Assembly (NCBI RefSeq): GCF_001584185.1
Contig: NZ_CP013234.1
Coordinates: forward strand, 124,001 to 188,000
Origin: Collimonas pratensis
GTDB lineage: Bacteria; Pseudomonadota; Gammaproteobacteria; Burkholderiales; Burkholderiaceae_D
Direction: 5' to 3'
DNA length: 64,000 nt
The position numbers were made by a program, and so were the translations under genes. Under the pieces are notes generated by a model, which was given only the letters and a program-made list of their open reading frames with translations, made no database searches and was not told where the DNA came from. Shown piece after piece: positions 31,354 to 39,905 of this stretch (the first letter of the stretch is position 1; each line of letters begins with the position of its first letter).

Positions 31354-31369
31354 TGGCACGGGCTTTGCT
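31354..31369 (+). promoter_or_regulatory. Sigma-54 (RpoN) -24/-12 promoter of the nitrate assimilation operon
   Basis: TGGCACG (31354-31360), four bases, TTGCT (31365-31369). The GG and GC elements are 12 bases apart, exactly as in the sigma-54 consensus. Transcription would start about 31380, just before the first ANTAR hairpin. RpoN with NtrC drives nitrate assimilation in many proteobacteria. I could not find a convincing NtrC site in 31226-31353. Confidence 0.75.
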
Positions 31370-31381
31370 CAGCATTAGTCA

Positions 31382-31431
31382 GGATCAAAGGCGATCCGAA
31401 CAATTCTTACGCAGATCCAACGATGGATCTG
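31382..31431 (+). promoter_or_regulatory. Two-hexaloop ANTAR-protein target in the nas leader RNA
   Basis: Hairpin P1 is GGATC, loop AAAGGC, GATCC (31382-31397). Hairpin P2 is CAGATCC, loop AACGAT, GGATCTG (31412-31431). Both six-base loops have A at position 1 and G at position 4, the known mark of ANTAR targets, separated by 14 bases. An intrinsic terminator follows at 31438. NasT/NasR-type ANTAR proteins bind such pairs and prevent termination when nitrate or nitrite is present. Confidence 0.75.
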
Positions 31432-31437
31432 TCGGAC

Positions 31438-31493
31438 AAAGGCGTCCTCTTGGCTTGACCGCGTTCGCGGTTGGGCCGGGAGGACGCCTTTTT
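31438..31493 (+). terminator. Attenuator terminator in the nas leader
   Basis: Arms AAAGGCGTCCTC (31438-31449) and GAGGACGCCTTT (31480-31491), with inner stem ACCGCG/CGCGGT (31458-31471) and a T run at 31489-31493. It lies upstream of the transporter gene and directly after the ANTAR hairpins, as expected for antitermination control. Confidence 0.85.
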
Positions 31494-31521
31494 GCATTTC
31501 AAGACAAAAATGGTGAACAAC

Positions 31522-32856
31522 ATGACCAGCAAAGCGACCAGTATCCAGCTCTTCAGCCTGCGCACGCCGCAGATGCGCGCCTTCCACCTGACCTGGATGG
31601 CTTTTTTCGTCTGTTTCTTCGCCTGGTTCGCCTGCGCGCCGCTGATGCCGCTGATCAAAGGCCAGCTCGGCCTGAGCATGGAACAGATCGCCAACATCAA
31701 TATCGCTGCGGTGGCGGTGACGATACTGGTGCGGCTGCTGGTCGGCCCGCTGTGCGACCGCTATGGTCCGCGCAAGACCTATACCGGCTTGCTGCTGATC
31801 GGGGCCCTGCCGGTGTTCGGCGTCGCCATGGTGCAGAGCTACGAAAGCTTCCTGTTCTTCCGCCTGTGCATAGGCGCGGTGGGCGCCAGCTTTGTCATCA
31901 CCCAGTATCACACCTCGGTCATGTTCGCCCCCAACGTCGTCGGCACCGCCAATGCCGCCTCGGCCGGCTGGGGCAACAGCGGCGGCGGCGCGGCCCAGGG
32001 CCTGATGCCGCTGCTGGTGGCCGCCTTGCTGATGCTGGGCGTGAGTAACGCCATGGGCTGGCGCCTGGCTTTGCTGGTGCCCGGCGTGTTCATGCTGATC
32101 ATGGCAGCGCTCTATTGGCGCTACACCCAGGATTGCCCGCAGGGCAATTATGCGGAAATGCGGGCCCGCGGCATCGTGCCCGAGGGCGGCAAGAAAGGCG
32201 GCTGGGCCAGCTTCCGCGCCGCCAGCGCCAACTACCGGGTGTGGCTGCTATTCGTGACTTACGGCGCCTGTTTCGGCGTCGAGATCTTCATCCATAACAT
32301 TGCGGCGATCTATTACGTCGATCACTTCGGCCTGTCGCTGAAAAGCGCCGGCATGGCGGCTGCCAGTTTTGGCTTGCTGGCCTTGTTTGCGCGGGCGCTG
32401 GGCGGCTGGCTGTCGGACCGGTTGGCCAACCGCAAGTCAGGCGGTGGCCTCAACAGCCGCGCCACCTTGCTGTTTGCCTTGATGCTGGGCGAAGGCCTGG
32501 GTTTGCTGTGGTTCGCGCATGCCGGCACGGCGCTGCTGGCGGTGGTCGCCATGCTTAGCTTCGGCTTGTTCACGCACATGGCTTGCGGAGCCACTTATGC
32601 GCTGGTGCCCTTTATCGATCGCAAGGCGCTGGGCGGCGTGGCCGGCATCATCGGCGCCGGCGGCAATGTCGGCGCGGTTGCCGCCGGCTTCCTGATGAAG
32701 GGCCTGGGCGATACCCAGCAGACTTTGAGCGTGCTGGGTGTGCTGGTGGCTCTCTCCGCTCTGTGCGCGATTGCAGTGCGCTTCAGTGCCAGCCATACGG
32801 CGCAGGAACAGGAATTGCATGACGGTGCTTTAGCTGCCCGCAGCGCCACTGCCTAA
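31522..32856 (+). CDS. narK: Nitrate/nitrite transporter (NarK/NasA, NNP family of MFS)
   Basis: 444 residues from ATG 31522 (GGTGA six bases upstream); ATG 31510 is an alternative. About twelve membrane segments. The nitrate signatures are visible: GASFVITQYHTSVMFAPNVVGTANAASAGWGNSGGGAAQ (first) and GGVAGIIGAGGNVGAVAAG (second). Arg residues in the first and seventh segments, typical of NNP, would bind nitrate. It probably brings nitrate into the cell for assimilation. It is followed by nirB after 25 bases, and its transcript has the ANTAR leader. Confidence 0.92.
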   Translation: MTSKATSIQLFSLRTPQMRAFHLTWMAFFVCFFAWFACAPLMPLIKGQLGLSMEQIANINIAAVAVTILVRLLVGPLCDRYGPRKTYTGLLLIGALPVFGVAMVQSYESFLFFRLCIGAVGASFVITQYHTSVMFAPNVVGTANAASAGWGNSGGGAAQGLMPLLVAALLMLGVSNAMGWRLALLVPGVFMLIMAALYWRYTQDCPQGNYAEMRARGIVPEGGKKGGWASFRAASANYRVWLLFVTYGACFGVEIFIHNIAAIYYVDHFGLSLKSAGMAAASFGLLALFARALGGWLSDRLANRKSGGGLNSRATLLFALMLGEGLGLLWFAHAGTALLAVVAMLSFGLFTHMACGATYALVPFIDRKALGGVAGIIGAGGNVGAVAAGFLMKGLGDTQQTLSVLGVLVALSALCAIAVRFSASHTAQEQELHDGALAARSATA

Positions 32857-32881
32857 TGGAAAGCTACTTCGGGATCGCAAC

Positions 32882-35455
32882 ATGAAAATCATCGTCATCG
32901 GCCACGGCATGGTGGGTCACAAATTCCTCGAATGCCTGGCGGAAAGCAAGCAGCCAGGCATGGAGGTCACAGTACTGTGCGAAGAACCGCGTCCGGCATA
33001 CGACCGGGTCCATTTATCGGAATTCTTTGCCGGCAAATCGGCGCAGGATTTGTCTCTGGTCGAGCCAGGATTCTTTGAACGCACCGAAATCCAGCTCAAG
33101 CTGAACGCCAAGGCGCAACTGATCGATTGCGCCGCCAAGACCGTTACCGTCAATCTCAATGGCGTTAGCGAAACGCTGTCTTACGACAAGCTGGTGATCG
33201 CCACCGGCTCCTATCCCTTCGTGCCAACCTTGGCCGGGAACCAGCGCAAGGATTGCTTCGTCTACCGTACCATCGAAGACCTGGAAGCGATGCTGGAATG
33301 CGGCAAGCGCTCCAGGAGCGGAGTAGTGATCGGCGGCGGCCTGCTCGGGCTGGAATGCGCCAAGGCGCTGCGCGACATGCAGCTGGAAACCCATGTGGTG
33401 GAGTTCGCCGCGCGCCTGATGGCGGTGCAGGTGGATGAAAGCGGCGGCCGCATCCTGCGTCAGAAGATCGAAGAACTGGGCGTTATCGCGCATACGCAAA
33501 AGAACACGCTGGAAATCGTCGACGGCAAGAACGGCACGCATCGCATGAATTTCGACGACGGCAGCCACCTGGATACCGACATGATCGTGTTTTCGGCCGG
33601 CATCCGGCCGCGCGACGAACTGGCGCGCGATAGCGGCCTGAAAGTGGGTGAGCGCGGCGGCATCGTGATCGACAACAGTTGCCGCAGTTCCGATCCGGAT
33701 ATTTACGCGATCGGCGAATGCGCACTGTGGAACGGCCGCATATTCGGCCTGGTGGCGCCCGGCTACGACATGGCGCGCATAGCCGCCAAACAAGTGCTGG
33801 CGGAATTTTCCACCGATGGCAGCGCCGGCGCAGCGCCGCCGCAGTTTACCGGCGCGGACATGAGCACCAAGCTCAAGCTGATGGGCGTGGATGTCGCCAG
33901 CATCGGCGATCCGCACGGCAAGGAAGCCGGCAGCCGGTCCTATCAGTTCACCGACGAGCGCAAGCAGATCTACAAGAAAATCGTGGTGTCCGAATGCGGC
34001 AAATATCTGCTGGGCGGAGTGATGGTGGGCGACGCCAGCGAATACGGCAGCTTGCTGCAAATGATGCTCAACCGCATCGAGCTGCCGGCGTCACCGGAGT
34101 TCCTGATCCTGCCGCAGGCCGACGGCCAGGTGAAGGTCGGGTTAGGAGTCGACGCCTTGCCGGAATCGGCGCAGATCTGTTCCTGCAACGATGTTTCCAA
34201 AGGCGCGCTGTGTGCGGCGGTGAACAACGGCGCCACCAGCATAGGCGCACTGAAAAGCTGCACCAAGGCCGGTACTTCCTGCGGTGGCTGCGTGCCGCTG
34301 GTGACGCAGATCATGAAGGCCGAGATGAAGAAGCAAGGCATGGCGGTCAACAACCATGTCTGCGAACATTTTCCTTACTCGCGCCAGGAGTTGTTCCATC
34401 TGGTGAAGGTGGGGCAGATCAAGACTTTTCCAGCCTTGCTGGAACAGCACGGCAAGGGTCTCGGCTGCGACATCTGCAAACCGGTGGCGGCCAGCATCCT
34501 GGCATCTTGCTGGAATGACTTCGTGCTGAAGAAGGAACACGCCAGTCTGCAGGATTCCAATGACTACTTCCTCGGCAATATCCAGAAGGACGGCACTTAC
34601 TCGGTGGTGCCGCGCATGGCTGGCGGCGAAGTCACGCCGGACGGCTTGATCGCGGTCGGCCAGGTCGCCAAGAAATACGGTTTGTACACCAAGATCACCG
34701 GCGGCCAGCGGGTCGATCTGTTCGGCGCTCGGGTCGAGCAACTGCCGTTGATCTGGGAAGAGCTGATAGCGGCCGGCTTCGAGTCCGGCCATGCGTACGG
34801 CAAATCGCTGCGTACCGTGAAATCCTGTGTCGGCTCGACCTGGTGCCGCTACGGCCTGGACGACAGCGTCGGCCTGGCGATCGCCTTGGAAAACCGCTAC
34901 AAGGGTTTGCGCGCGCCGCACAAGATCAAGTTTGGCGTCTCCGGCTGTACCCGCGAATGCGCGGAAGCGCAGGGTAAGGATGTCGGCATCATCGCCACCG
35001 AGAAGGGCTGGAACCTGTACGTTTGCGGCAACGGCGGCATGAAGCCGCGCCATGCGGAACTGCTGGCGGCCGATCTCGACAAGGCGACCCTGATCAAGCT
35101 GATCGACCGCTTCCTGATGTTTTACATCCGCACCGCCGACCGTCTGCAGCGCACCAGCGTCTGGCGCGACAACCTGGAAGGTGGCCTGGACTATCTGAAA
35201 CAGGTCGTGGTGGCAGACAAGCTGAACATTGGCGCCGAGCTGGAAGCCGATATGCAGCACGTGGTCGACACCTACCAATGCGAATGGAAGACGGCCGTCA
35301 CAGATCAGGAAACCCGCCAGCGCTTCCAGCATTTCGTCAACAGCGACCAGGCTGACGACAATGTGGTGTTCATGCCGGAACGCGGCCAGATCCGTCCCGC
35401 CACCGTGGAAGAGCGCAAGCGCATCGCCATCCCGGTGGTGGTTGAAACTGTATAA
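32882..35455 (+). CDS. nirB: NAD(P)H-nitrite reductase large subunit
   Basis: 857 residues, standard length. The N-terminal FAD/NAD reductase part (VIGHGMVGHKFLE, then VVIGGGLLGLECAK) is followed by a BFD-type [2Fe-2S] domain (ICSCNDVSKGAL then CTKAGTSCGGCVP) and by a siroheme/[4Fe-4S] domain, where CVGSTWC and SGCTRECAEAQ hold the cluster and siroheme. It reduces nitrite to ammonium in the cytoplasm with NirD. It lies between the transporter and nirD. No siroheme synthase gene (cysG) is seen in the window. Confidence 0.96.
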   Translation: MKIIVIGHGMVGHKFLECLAESKQPGMEVTVLCEEPRPAYDRVHLSEFFAGKSAQDLSLVEPGFFERTEIQLKLNAKAQLIDCAAKTVTVNLNGVSETLSYDKLVIATGSYPFVPTLAGNQRKDCFVYRTIEDLEAMLECGKRSRSGVVIGGGLLGLECAKALRDMQLETHVVEFAARLMAVQVDESGGRILRQKIEELGVIAHTQKNTLEIVDGKNGTHRMNFDDGSHLDTDMIVFSAGIRPRDELARDSGLKVGERGGIVIDNSCRSSDPDIYAIGECALWNGRIFGLVAPGYDMARIAAKQVLAEFSTDGSAGAAPPQFTGADMSTKLKLMGVDVASIGDPHGKEAGSRSYQFTDERKQIYKKIVVSECGKYLLGGVMVGDASEYGSLLQMMLNRIELPASPEFLILPQADGQVKVGLGVDALPESAQICSCNDVSKGALCAAVNNGATSIGALKSCTKAGTSCGGCVPLVTQIMKAEMKKQGMAVNNHVCEHFPYSRQELFHLVKVGQIKTFPALLEQHGKGLGCDICKPVAASILASCWNDFVLKKEHASLQDSNDYFLGNIQKDGTYSVVPRMAGGEVTPDGLIAVGQVAKKYGLYTKITGGQRVDLFGARVEQLPLIWEELIAAGFESGHAYGKSLRTVKSCVGSTWCRYGLDDSVGLAIALENRYKGLRAPHKIKFGVSGCTRECAEAQGKDVGIIATEKGWNLYVCGNGGMKPRHAELLAADLDKATLIKLIDRFLMFYIRTADRLQRTSVWRDNLEGGLDYLKQVVVADKLNIGAELEADMQHVVDTYQCEWKTAVTDQETRQRFQHFVNSDQADDNVVFMPERGQIRPATVEERKRIAIPVVVETV

Positions 35456-35465
35456 AGGAAGCGAG

Positions 35466-35813
35466 ATGCACAAGGACCAGCTGGGCCAACACTGGATTGA
35501 AGTCTGCGCAATCGAACAGATCGTGCCGAACACCGGCGTCTGCGCGCTGATCAATGGCGAACAGGTGGCGGTGTTCCACGTCATCGATGGTGAGCAGCGC
35601 GTGTTCGCCATCGGCAATTACGATCCGAACGCGCAGGCCGCGGTGCTCTCGCGCGGGCTGGTAGGCAACTTGGGCGAACGGATCGTGGTGGCTTCGCCTA
35701 TCTACAAGCAGCACTTCGACCTGCAGACCGGTGAATGCCTGGAAGCGCCGGAGAATTCCGTGCCGGCCTATCCGGCGCGCATCGCCGGCGGCAAGGTCTG
35801 GGTAGCCGCATGA
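35466..35813 (+). CDS. nirD: Nitrite reductase small subunit
   Basis: 115 residues from ATG 35466 with AAGGAAGCGAG before it; a longer frame overlaps nirB and is rejected. It has a Rieske-like fold (NYDPNAQAAVLSRGLVG and HFDLQTGECLEA) without the Cys-His cluster ligands, as known for NirD. It supports NirB in nitrite reduction. Its TGA overlaps the ATG of the following reductase (ATGA). Confidence 0.93.
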   Translation: MHKDQLGQHWIEVCAIEQIVPNTGVCALINGEQVAVFHVIDGEQRVFAIGNYDPNAQAAVLSRGLVGNLGERIVVASPIYKQHFDLQTGECLEAPENSVPAYPARIAGGKVWVAA

Positions 35814-37048
35814 CAGCCGCCAGGCAAGCAGCCGGCAAGCCGTCGCTGGTGGTGATCGGCAATGGCATGGCCGGCATGCGCACGGTCGAAGAGTTGCTCA
35901 AGCTGGCGCCTGAGCTGTACGACATCACGGTGTTCGGCGCCGAGCCGCACGGCAATTACAACCGCATCCTGCTGTCGCCGTTGCTGGCGGGGGACAAGAG
36001 TATGGACGACATCATGCTCAATCCACTCGAATGGTATGCCGACAATGGCATTACCCTGCATGCCGACGATCCGGTGACCAGCATAGACCGCCAGCGCCGC
36101 ATTGTGCGTTCGCAATCTGGCGTAGAGCTGCGTTATGACCGGCTGCTGCTGGCGACCGGCTCCAAGCCCTTCATTATCCCGGTGCCGGGCCATCAGCTGC
36201 CGGGCGTGATCGCCTTCCGCGATGTCCAGGATGTCGAGACCATGCTGGCGGCGGCGCGCAATCATCGCCATGCGGTGGTGATCGGCGGCGGCCTGCTCGG
36301 GCTGGAAGCGGCCAACGGCTTGCTGCGCCAGGGCATGGATGTCACCGTGGTGCATGTGATGGACAGCCTGATGGAAAGGCAGTTGGACAAGTCTGCGGCG
36401 ATCCTGCTGAAGAAAGCGCTGGAGCAGAAAGGCTTGCGCTTTTTATTGAACGCTCAGACAGCCCAGATCCTTGGCGATCAACAGGTCAGGGCAGTGCGCT
36501 TCAAGGACGGCAGCGAGATTCCGGCCGACCTGGTGGTGATGACTGCCGGCGTCCGCCCCAATATCGCGCTGGCGCAACAGGCTGGCTTGCATTGCGACCG
36601 CGCGATCGTGGTCGACGATACTCTGCAGACTTACGATCCGCGCATCTATGCAGTGGGCGAATGCGTGCAGCACCGCATGGCGACTTTCGGCCTGGTGGCG
36701 CCGATCTGGGACCAGGCGCGCGTCTGCGGTGCACACCTGGCCGGCGCCGGCCATCGGCGCTATGTGCAGCAAGCCACCGCCACCAAGCTCAAGGTCACCG
36801 GCGTCGACCTGTATTCCGCCGGCGACTTCATCGGCGGCGAGGGTAGCGAAGACCTGGTGCTGCGCGATCCGCGCCGCGGCATCTACAAGCGGCTGGTGAT
36901 TAACGGCCCGCATATTGTCGGCGCGGTGCTGTATGGCGACGTCAAGGACGGTCCCTGGTATTTTGAACTGATCCAGAACAAGACCGATATTTCCTCCTTG
37001 CGCAGCCAGCTGCTGTTCGGCCAGGCGCTGTGCGCCCAGGCGGCCTGA
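35810..37048 (+). CDS. nasB: FAD-dependent nitrate reductase electron-transfer subunit (NasB-like)
   Basis: 412 residues from ATG 35810, overlapping the nirD stop. It resembles the N-terminal flavin part of NirB: VVIGNGMAGMRTVEELL, NYNRILLSPLLAGDK, LLLATGSKPFIIPVPG and VVIGGGLLGLEAANGLL, then a C-terminal region up to VLYGDVKDGPWYFELI. There is no siroheme or BFD domain. In Klebsiella NasB passes electrons from NADH to the NasA nitrate reductase. Position between nirD and nasA supports this. The symbol is by analogy; rubredoxin/NADH-type reductases are close. Confidence 0.82.
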   Translation: MTAARQAAGKPSLVVIGNGMAGMRTVEELLKLAPELYDITVFGAEPHGNYNRILLSPLLAGDKSMDDIMLNPLEWYADNGITLHADDPVTSIDRQRRIVRSQSGVELRYDRLLLATGSKPFIIPVPGHQLPGVIAFRDVQDVETMLAAARNHRHAVVIGGGLLGLEAANGLLRQGMDVTVVHVMDSLMERQLDKSAAILLKKALEQKGLRFLLNAQTAQILGDQQVRAVRFKDGSEIPADLVVMTAGVRPNIALAQQAGLHCDRAIVVDDTLQTYDPRIYAVGECVQHRMATFGLVAPIWDQARVCGAHLAGAGHRRYVQQATATKLKVTGVDLYSAGDFIGGEGSEDLVLRDPRRGIYKRLVINGPHIVGAVLYGDVKDGPWYFELIQNKTDISSLRSQLLFGQALCAQAA

Positions 37049-37060
37049 AGCGGAGCCGGC

Positions 37061-39808
37061 ATGAATCAAGTTTCGACCTTGCCGTTGCAACCGGCCGCCA
37101 AATTGGCTGGTACGCTGACCACCTGTCCGTATTGCGGGGTCGGTTGCGGCGTCCGCGCCACGGTTAACAGCGATGGCCAGGTCGATATCGCCGGCGATGA
37201 AACGCATGCCTCGAACCTGGGGCGGCTATGCGTCAAGGGCTCGGCGCTGGGAGAGACGGTGGCGCTGGACGGACGCTTGCTGTATCCGAAAATACGCAGC
37301 GATGACTGCCAGGAATTGCAGCCTGTCTCCTGGGACACCGCGCTGGACAAAGTAGCACATGGCTTCCGCAGGATCATCGAGCAGCACGGCCCGGATGCGG
37401 TGGCGCTGTACGTTTCGGGACAGTTGCTGACGGAAGACTATTACGTTGCCAACAAGCTGATGAAGGGCTACATCGGCAGCGCTAATATCGATACCAATTC
37501 ACGGCTGTGCATGTCCTCTGCGGTGGCCGGCCACAAGCGCGCCTTCGGCGCCGACCTGGTGCCGGTGTGCTACGAAGACCTGGAACTGGCCGACCTGGTG
37601 GTGCTGGTCGGATCCAACACGGCCTGGTGCCATCCGATCCTGTTCCAGCGCATCGCCAAAATCAGGGAAACGCGGCCGCAGATGAAACTGGTGGTGATCG
37701 ACCCGCGCCGCACCGCCACCTGCGAACTGGCCGACCTGCATTTGCCGCTGAAGGCCGGCAGCGATGTCTGGCTGTTCAACGGCTTGTTCAGTTTCCTGGC
37801 AGGTAACGGCGCGGTAGATGAGGATTTCGTCGCGGAGCATACCAACGGCATGACGACAGCGCTAGAAGTTGCCGAGACAGATTGTGCCGATCTGGCTGCT
37901 GTCGCCAACATCTGCAAACTCGATCCGCAAGACTTGCGCACCTTCTATCAATGGTTTGCGGATAATCAAAAGGTGGTCACCGCCTTTTCGCAAGGAGTCA
38001 ACCAATCCTCCTCCGGCACCGACAAGGTCAACAGCATCATCAACTGTCATCTGCTGACGGGCCGCATCGGCAAGCCCGGCATGGGGCCGTTCTCGATTAC
38101 CGGCCAACCTAACGCCATGGGTGGGCGCGAAGTCGGCGGCCTGGCTAACATGCTGGCGGCGCATATGGAACTGGATAACCCGCAGCATCGCCAGACCGTA
38201 CAGACTTTCTGGCAATCGCCGCGCATGGCGGAGCGGCCGGGCCTGAAAGCGGTGGATCTGTTCCAGGCGATCGAAGCCGGGCGCGTCAAGGCAGTCTGGA
38301 TCATGGCGACCAATCCGGTGGTCAGCCTGCCGGACGCCGACCAGGTTCAGCGTGCCCTGAAAAAATGTGAACTGGTAGTGATCTCCGACATCATCGAAAA
38401 GACTGACACCAATGCCTTTGCCCATGTCTTGCTGCCGGCCCTTGGCTGGGGCGAAAAGGATGGCACGGTGACCAGCTCGGAACGCCGCATCTCGCGCCAG
38501 CGTGCCTTCCTGCCGGCGCCAGGCGAAGCGCGTGCAGACTGGCGCATCATTTGCCAAGTGGCGCAGCGCATGGGATATGACGGTTTCGATTTTGCTTCGG
38601 CGCATCAGGTGTTCGAAGAGCACGCCGGTCTCAGCACTTATCGCAATGGCGTCGACGGCGGACCGCATCGGGTGTTCAACCTGAGCGGCTTGCGCGGCAT
38701 GGACCAGGCCCGCTTCGACGCCATGCAGCCGGTGCAATGGCCGCTGCTGAGCGATGCTGGAGAAGAACAGCGAGGTACTGCGCGGCTGTTCGCCGACGGC
38801 CGCTTCGCGCATGCTGACGGCAAGGCGCGCTTCGTCGCCACCGTGCCGCGGACGCCGCGCCATGCCATCGACAGCGACTATCCGCTCAGCCTCAACACTG
38901 GCCGCGTGCGCGACCAGTGGCATACCATGACGCGCACCGGCAAGTCGCCGCGGCTGGCAGACCATGTGCCGGAATCGTTCATCGACATGCATCCGCAGGA
39001 TGCTTTGCTGTACGGCGTGCGCGCAGGCATGCTGGCGCGCGTATCGAGTCGGTGGGGCGAGATGGTGGCGCGGGTGCAGCACGGCGGCGGCATTGCCCGC
39101 GGCAGCCTGTTCGTGCCTATCCACTGGAACGGCCAGTCAGCTTCGGACGCGCGGGTTGGGGCACTGGTCAATCCGGTGGTCGATCCGGTTTCGGGCGAGC
39201 CGGAGTTCAAGCATACGCCGGTGCGGATCGAGGAATTTGCGGTGGCCTGGTATGGCTTTGTGCTGACGCGCAGCCAGCCGGCGCTGGACGATGTCAGCCA
39301 TTGGACGCGCATCCAGGGGCGGCATTTCCAGCGCTACGAACTGGCCGGCCGCAGTGCGATCAAGGATCACAGCGTCTGGGCTGCAAGGCTGCTGGGCGTC
39401 AGCGATGCCGATGCCGACTGGCTGGAATACGAAGATGCGAGCGCCGGCATATATCGCGCGGTGCATGTGGTCGACGAGCGTATCGAAGCTTGCGTCTTCT
39501 TGTCGCCGCGTCCGGACTTGCCTTCGCGCGCCTGGCTGGCCAGCCTGTTCCTGAAGCCGCAGCTGGAAGAGGCCGACCGCATCGGCTTGCTCATCGGCCA
39601 GCCGATCGCCAAGGGCGCCGACACCGGTCCGACCATCTGTTCCTGCTTCGCTGTCGGCCGCAACACCATCTGCGATGCGGTGCGCAAGCAGGGCTTGACG
39701 ACCGTGGCGCAGGTTACCGGCTGCCTGAAGGCGGGCGGCAATTGCGGCTCCTGTGTGCCGGAAATCAAGAAGCTGTTGTCGGAAATGCTGGCCGATGCGC
39801 AGGCATAG
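37061..39808 (+). CDS. nasA: Assimilatory nitrate reductase catalytic subunit (molybdopterin, with C-terminal BFD domain)
   Basis: 915 residues. The N-terminal [4Fe-4S] site is C22-P-Y-C25-G-V-G-C29 with a later Cys (GRLCVKG). Molybdopterin parts include VGSNTAWCHP and MATNPVVSLPDADQV, and MGGREVGGLANML, typical of NasA/NapA enzymes. The last 60 residues form a BFD-like [2Fe-2S] domain: TICSCFAVGRNTI and CLKAGGNCGSCVPEI. It reduces nitrate to nitrite in the cytoplasm. It is the last gene of the nas operon; no twin-arginine signal is present. Confidence 0.95.
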   Translation: MNQVSTLPLQPAAKLAGTLTTCPYCGVGCGVRATVNSDGQVDIAGDETHASNLGRLCVKGSALGETVALDGRLLYPKIRSDDCQELQPVSWDTALDKVAHGFRRIIEQHGPDAVALYVSGQLLTEDYYVANKLMKGYIGSANIDTNSRLCMSSAVAGHKRAFGADLVPVCYEDLELADLVVLVGSNTAWCHPILFQRIAKIRETRPQMKLVVIDPRRTATCELADLHLPLKAGSDVWLFNGLFSFLAGNGAVDEDFVAEHTNGMTTALEVAETDCADLAAVANICKLDPQDLRTFYQWFADNQKVVTAFSQGVNQSSSGTDKVNSIINCHLLTGRIGKPGMGPFSITGQPNAMGGREVGGLANMLAAHMELDNPQHRQTVQTFWQSPRMAERPGLKAVDLFQAIEAGRVKAVWIMATNPVVSLPDADQVQRALKKCELVVISDIIEKTDTNAFAHVLLPALGWGEKDGTVTSSERRISRQRAFLPAPGEARADWRIICQVAQRMGYDGFDFASAHQVFEEHAGLSTYRNGVDGGPHRVFNLSGLRGMDQARFDAMQPVQWPLLSDAGEEQRGTARLFADGRFAHADGKARFVATVPRTPRHAIDSDYPLSLNTGRVRDQWHTMTRTGKSPRLADHVPESFIDMHPQDALLYGVRAGMLARVSSRWGEMVARVQHGGGIARGSLFVPIHWNGQSASDARVGALVNPVVDPVSGEPEFKHTPVRIEEFAVAWYGFVLTRSQPALDDVSHWTRIQGRHFQRYELAGRSAIKDHSVWAARLLGVSDADADWLEYEDASAGIYRAVHVVDERIEACVFLSPRPDLPSRAWLASLFLKPQLEEADRIGLLIGQPIAKGADTGPTICSCFAVGRNTICDAVRKQGLTTVAQVTGCLKAGGNCGSCVPEIKKLLSEMLADAQA

Positions 39809-39831
39809 CCGCCGGATAAGTGCTTGTCAAA

Positions 39832-39892
39832 ATGTCCAAGTCTGGGTAAGTTAGCAAAACAACTCACCAAGATCTGCATTGCACTTGGACAT
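39832..39892. other. Perfect 10-bp inverted repeat before the trehalase gene
   Basis: ATGTCCAAGT (39832-39841) and ACTTGGACAT (39883-39892) are separated by 41 bases. They lie upstream of the trehalase start (39906), and the right arm ends 13 bases before it. The arms may be two regulator sites or a long stem that could affect translation. Confidence 0.4.
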
Positions 39893-39905
39893 GGAGACAG
39901 CAGTC

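Noticed and set aside
34142..35617. A 491-residue minus-strand frame inside nirB/nirD
   Set aside because: nirB and nirD have exact family motifs on the plus strand; no start signal or family on the other.
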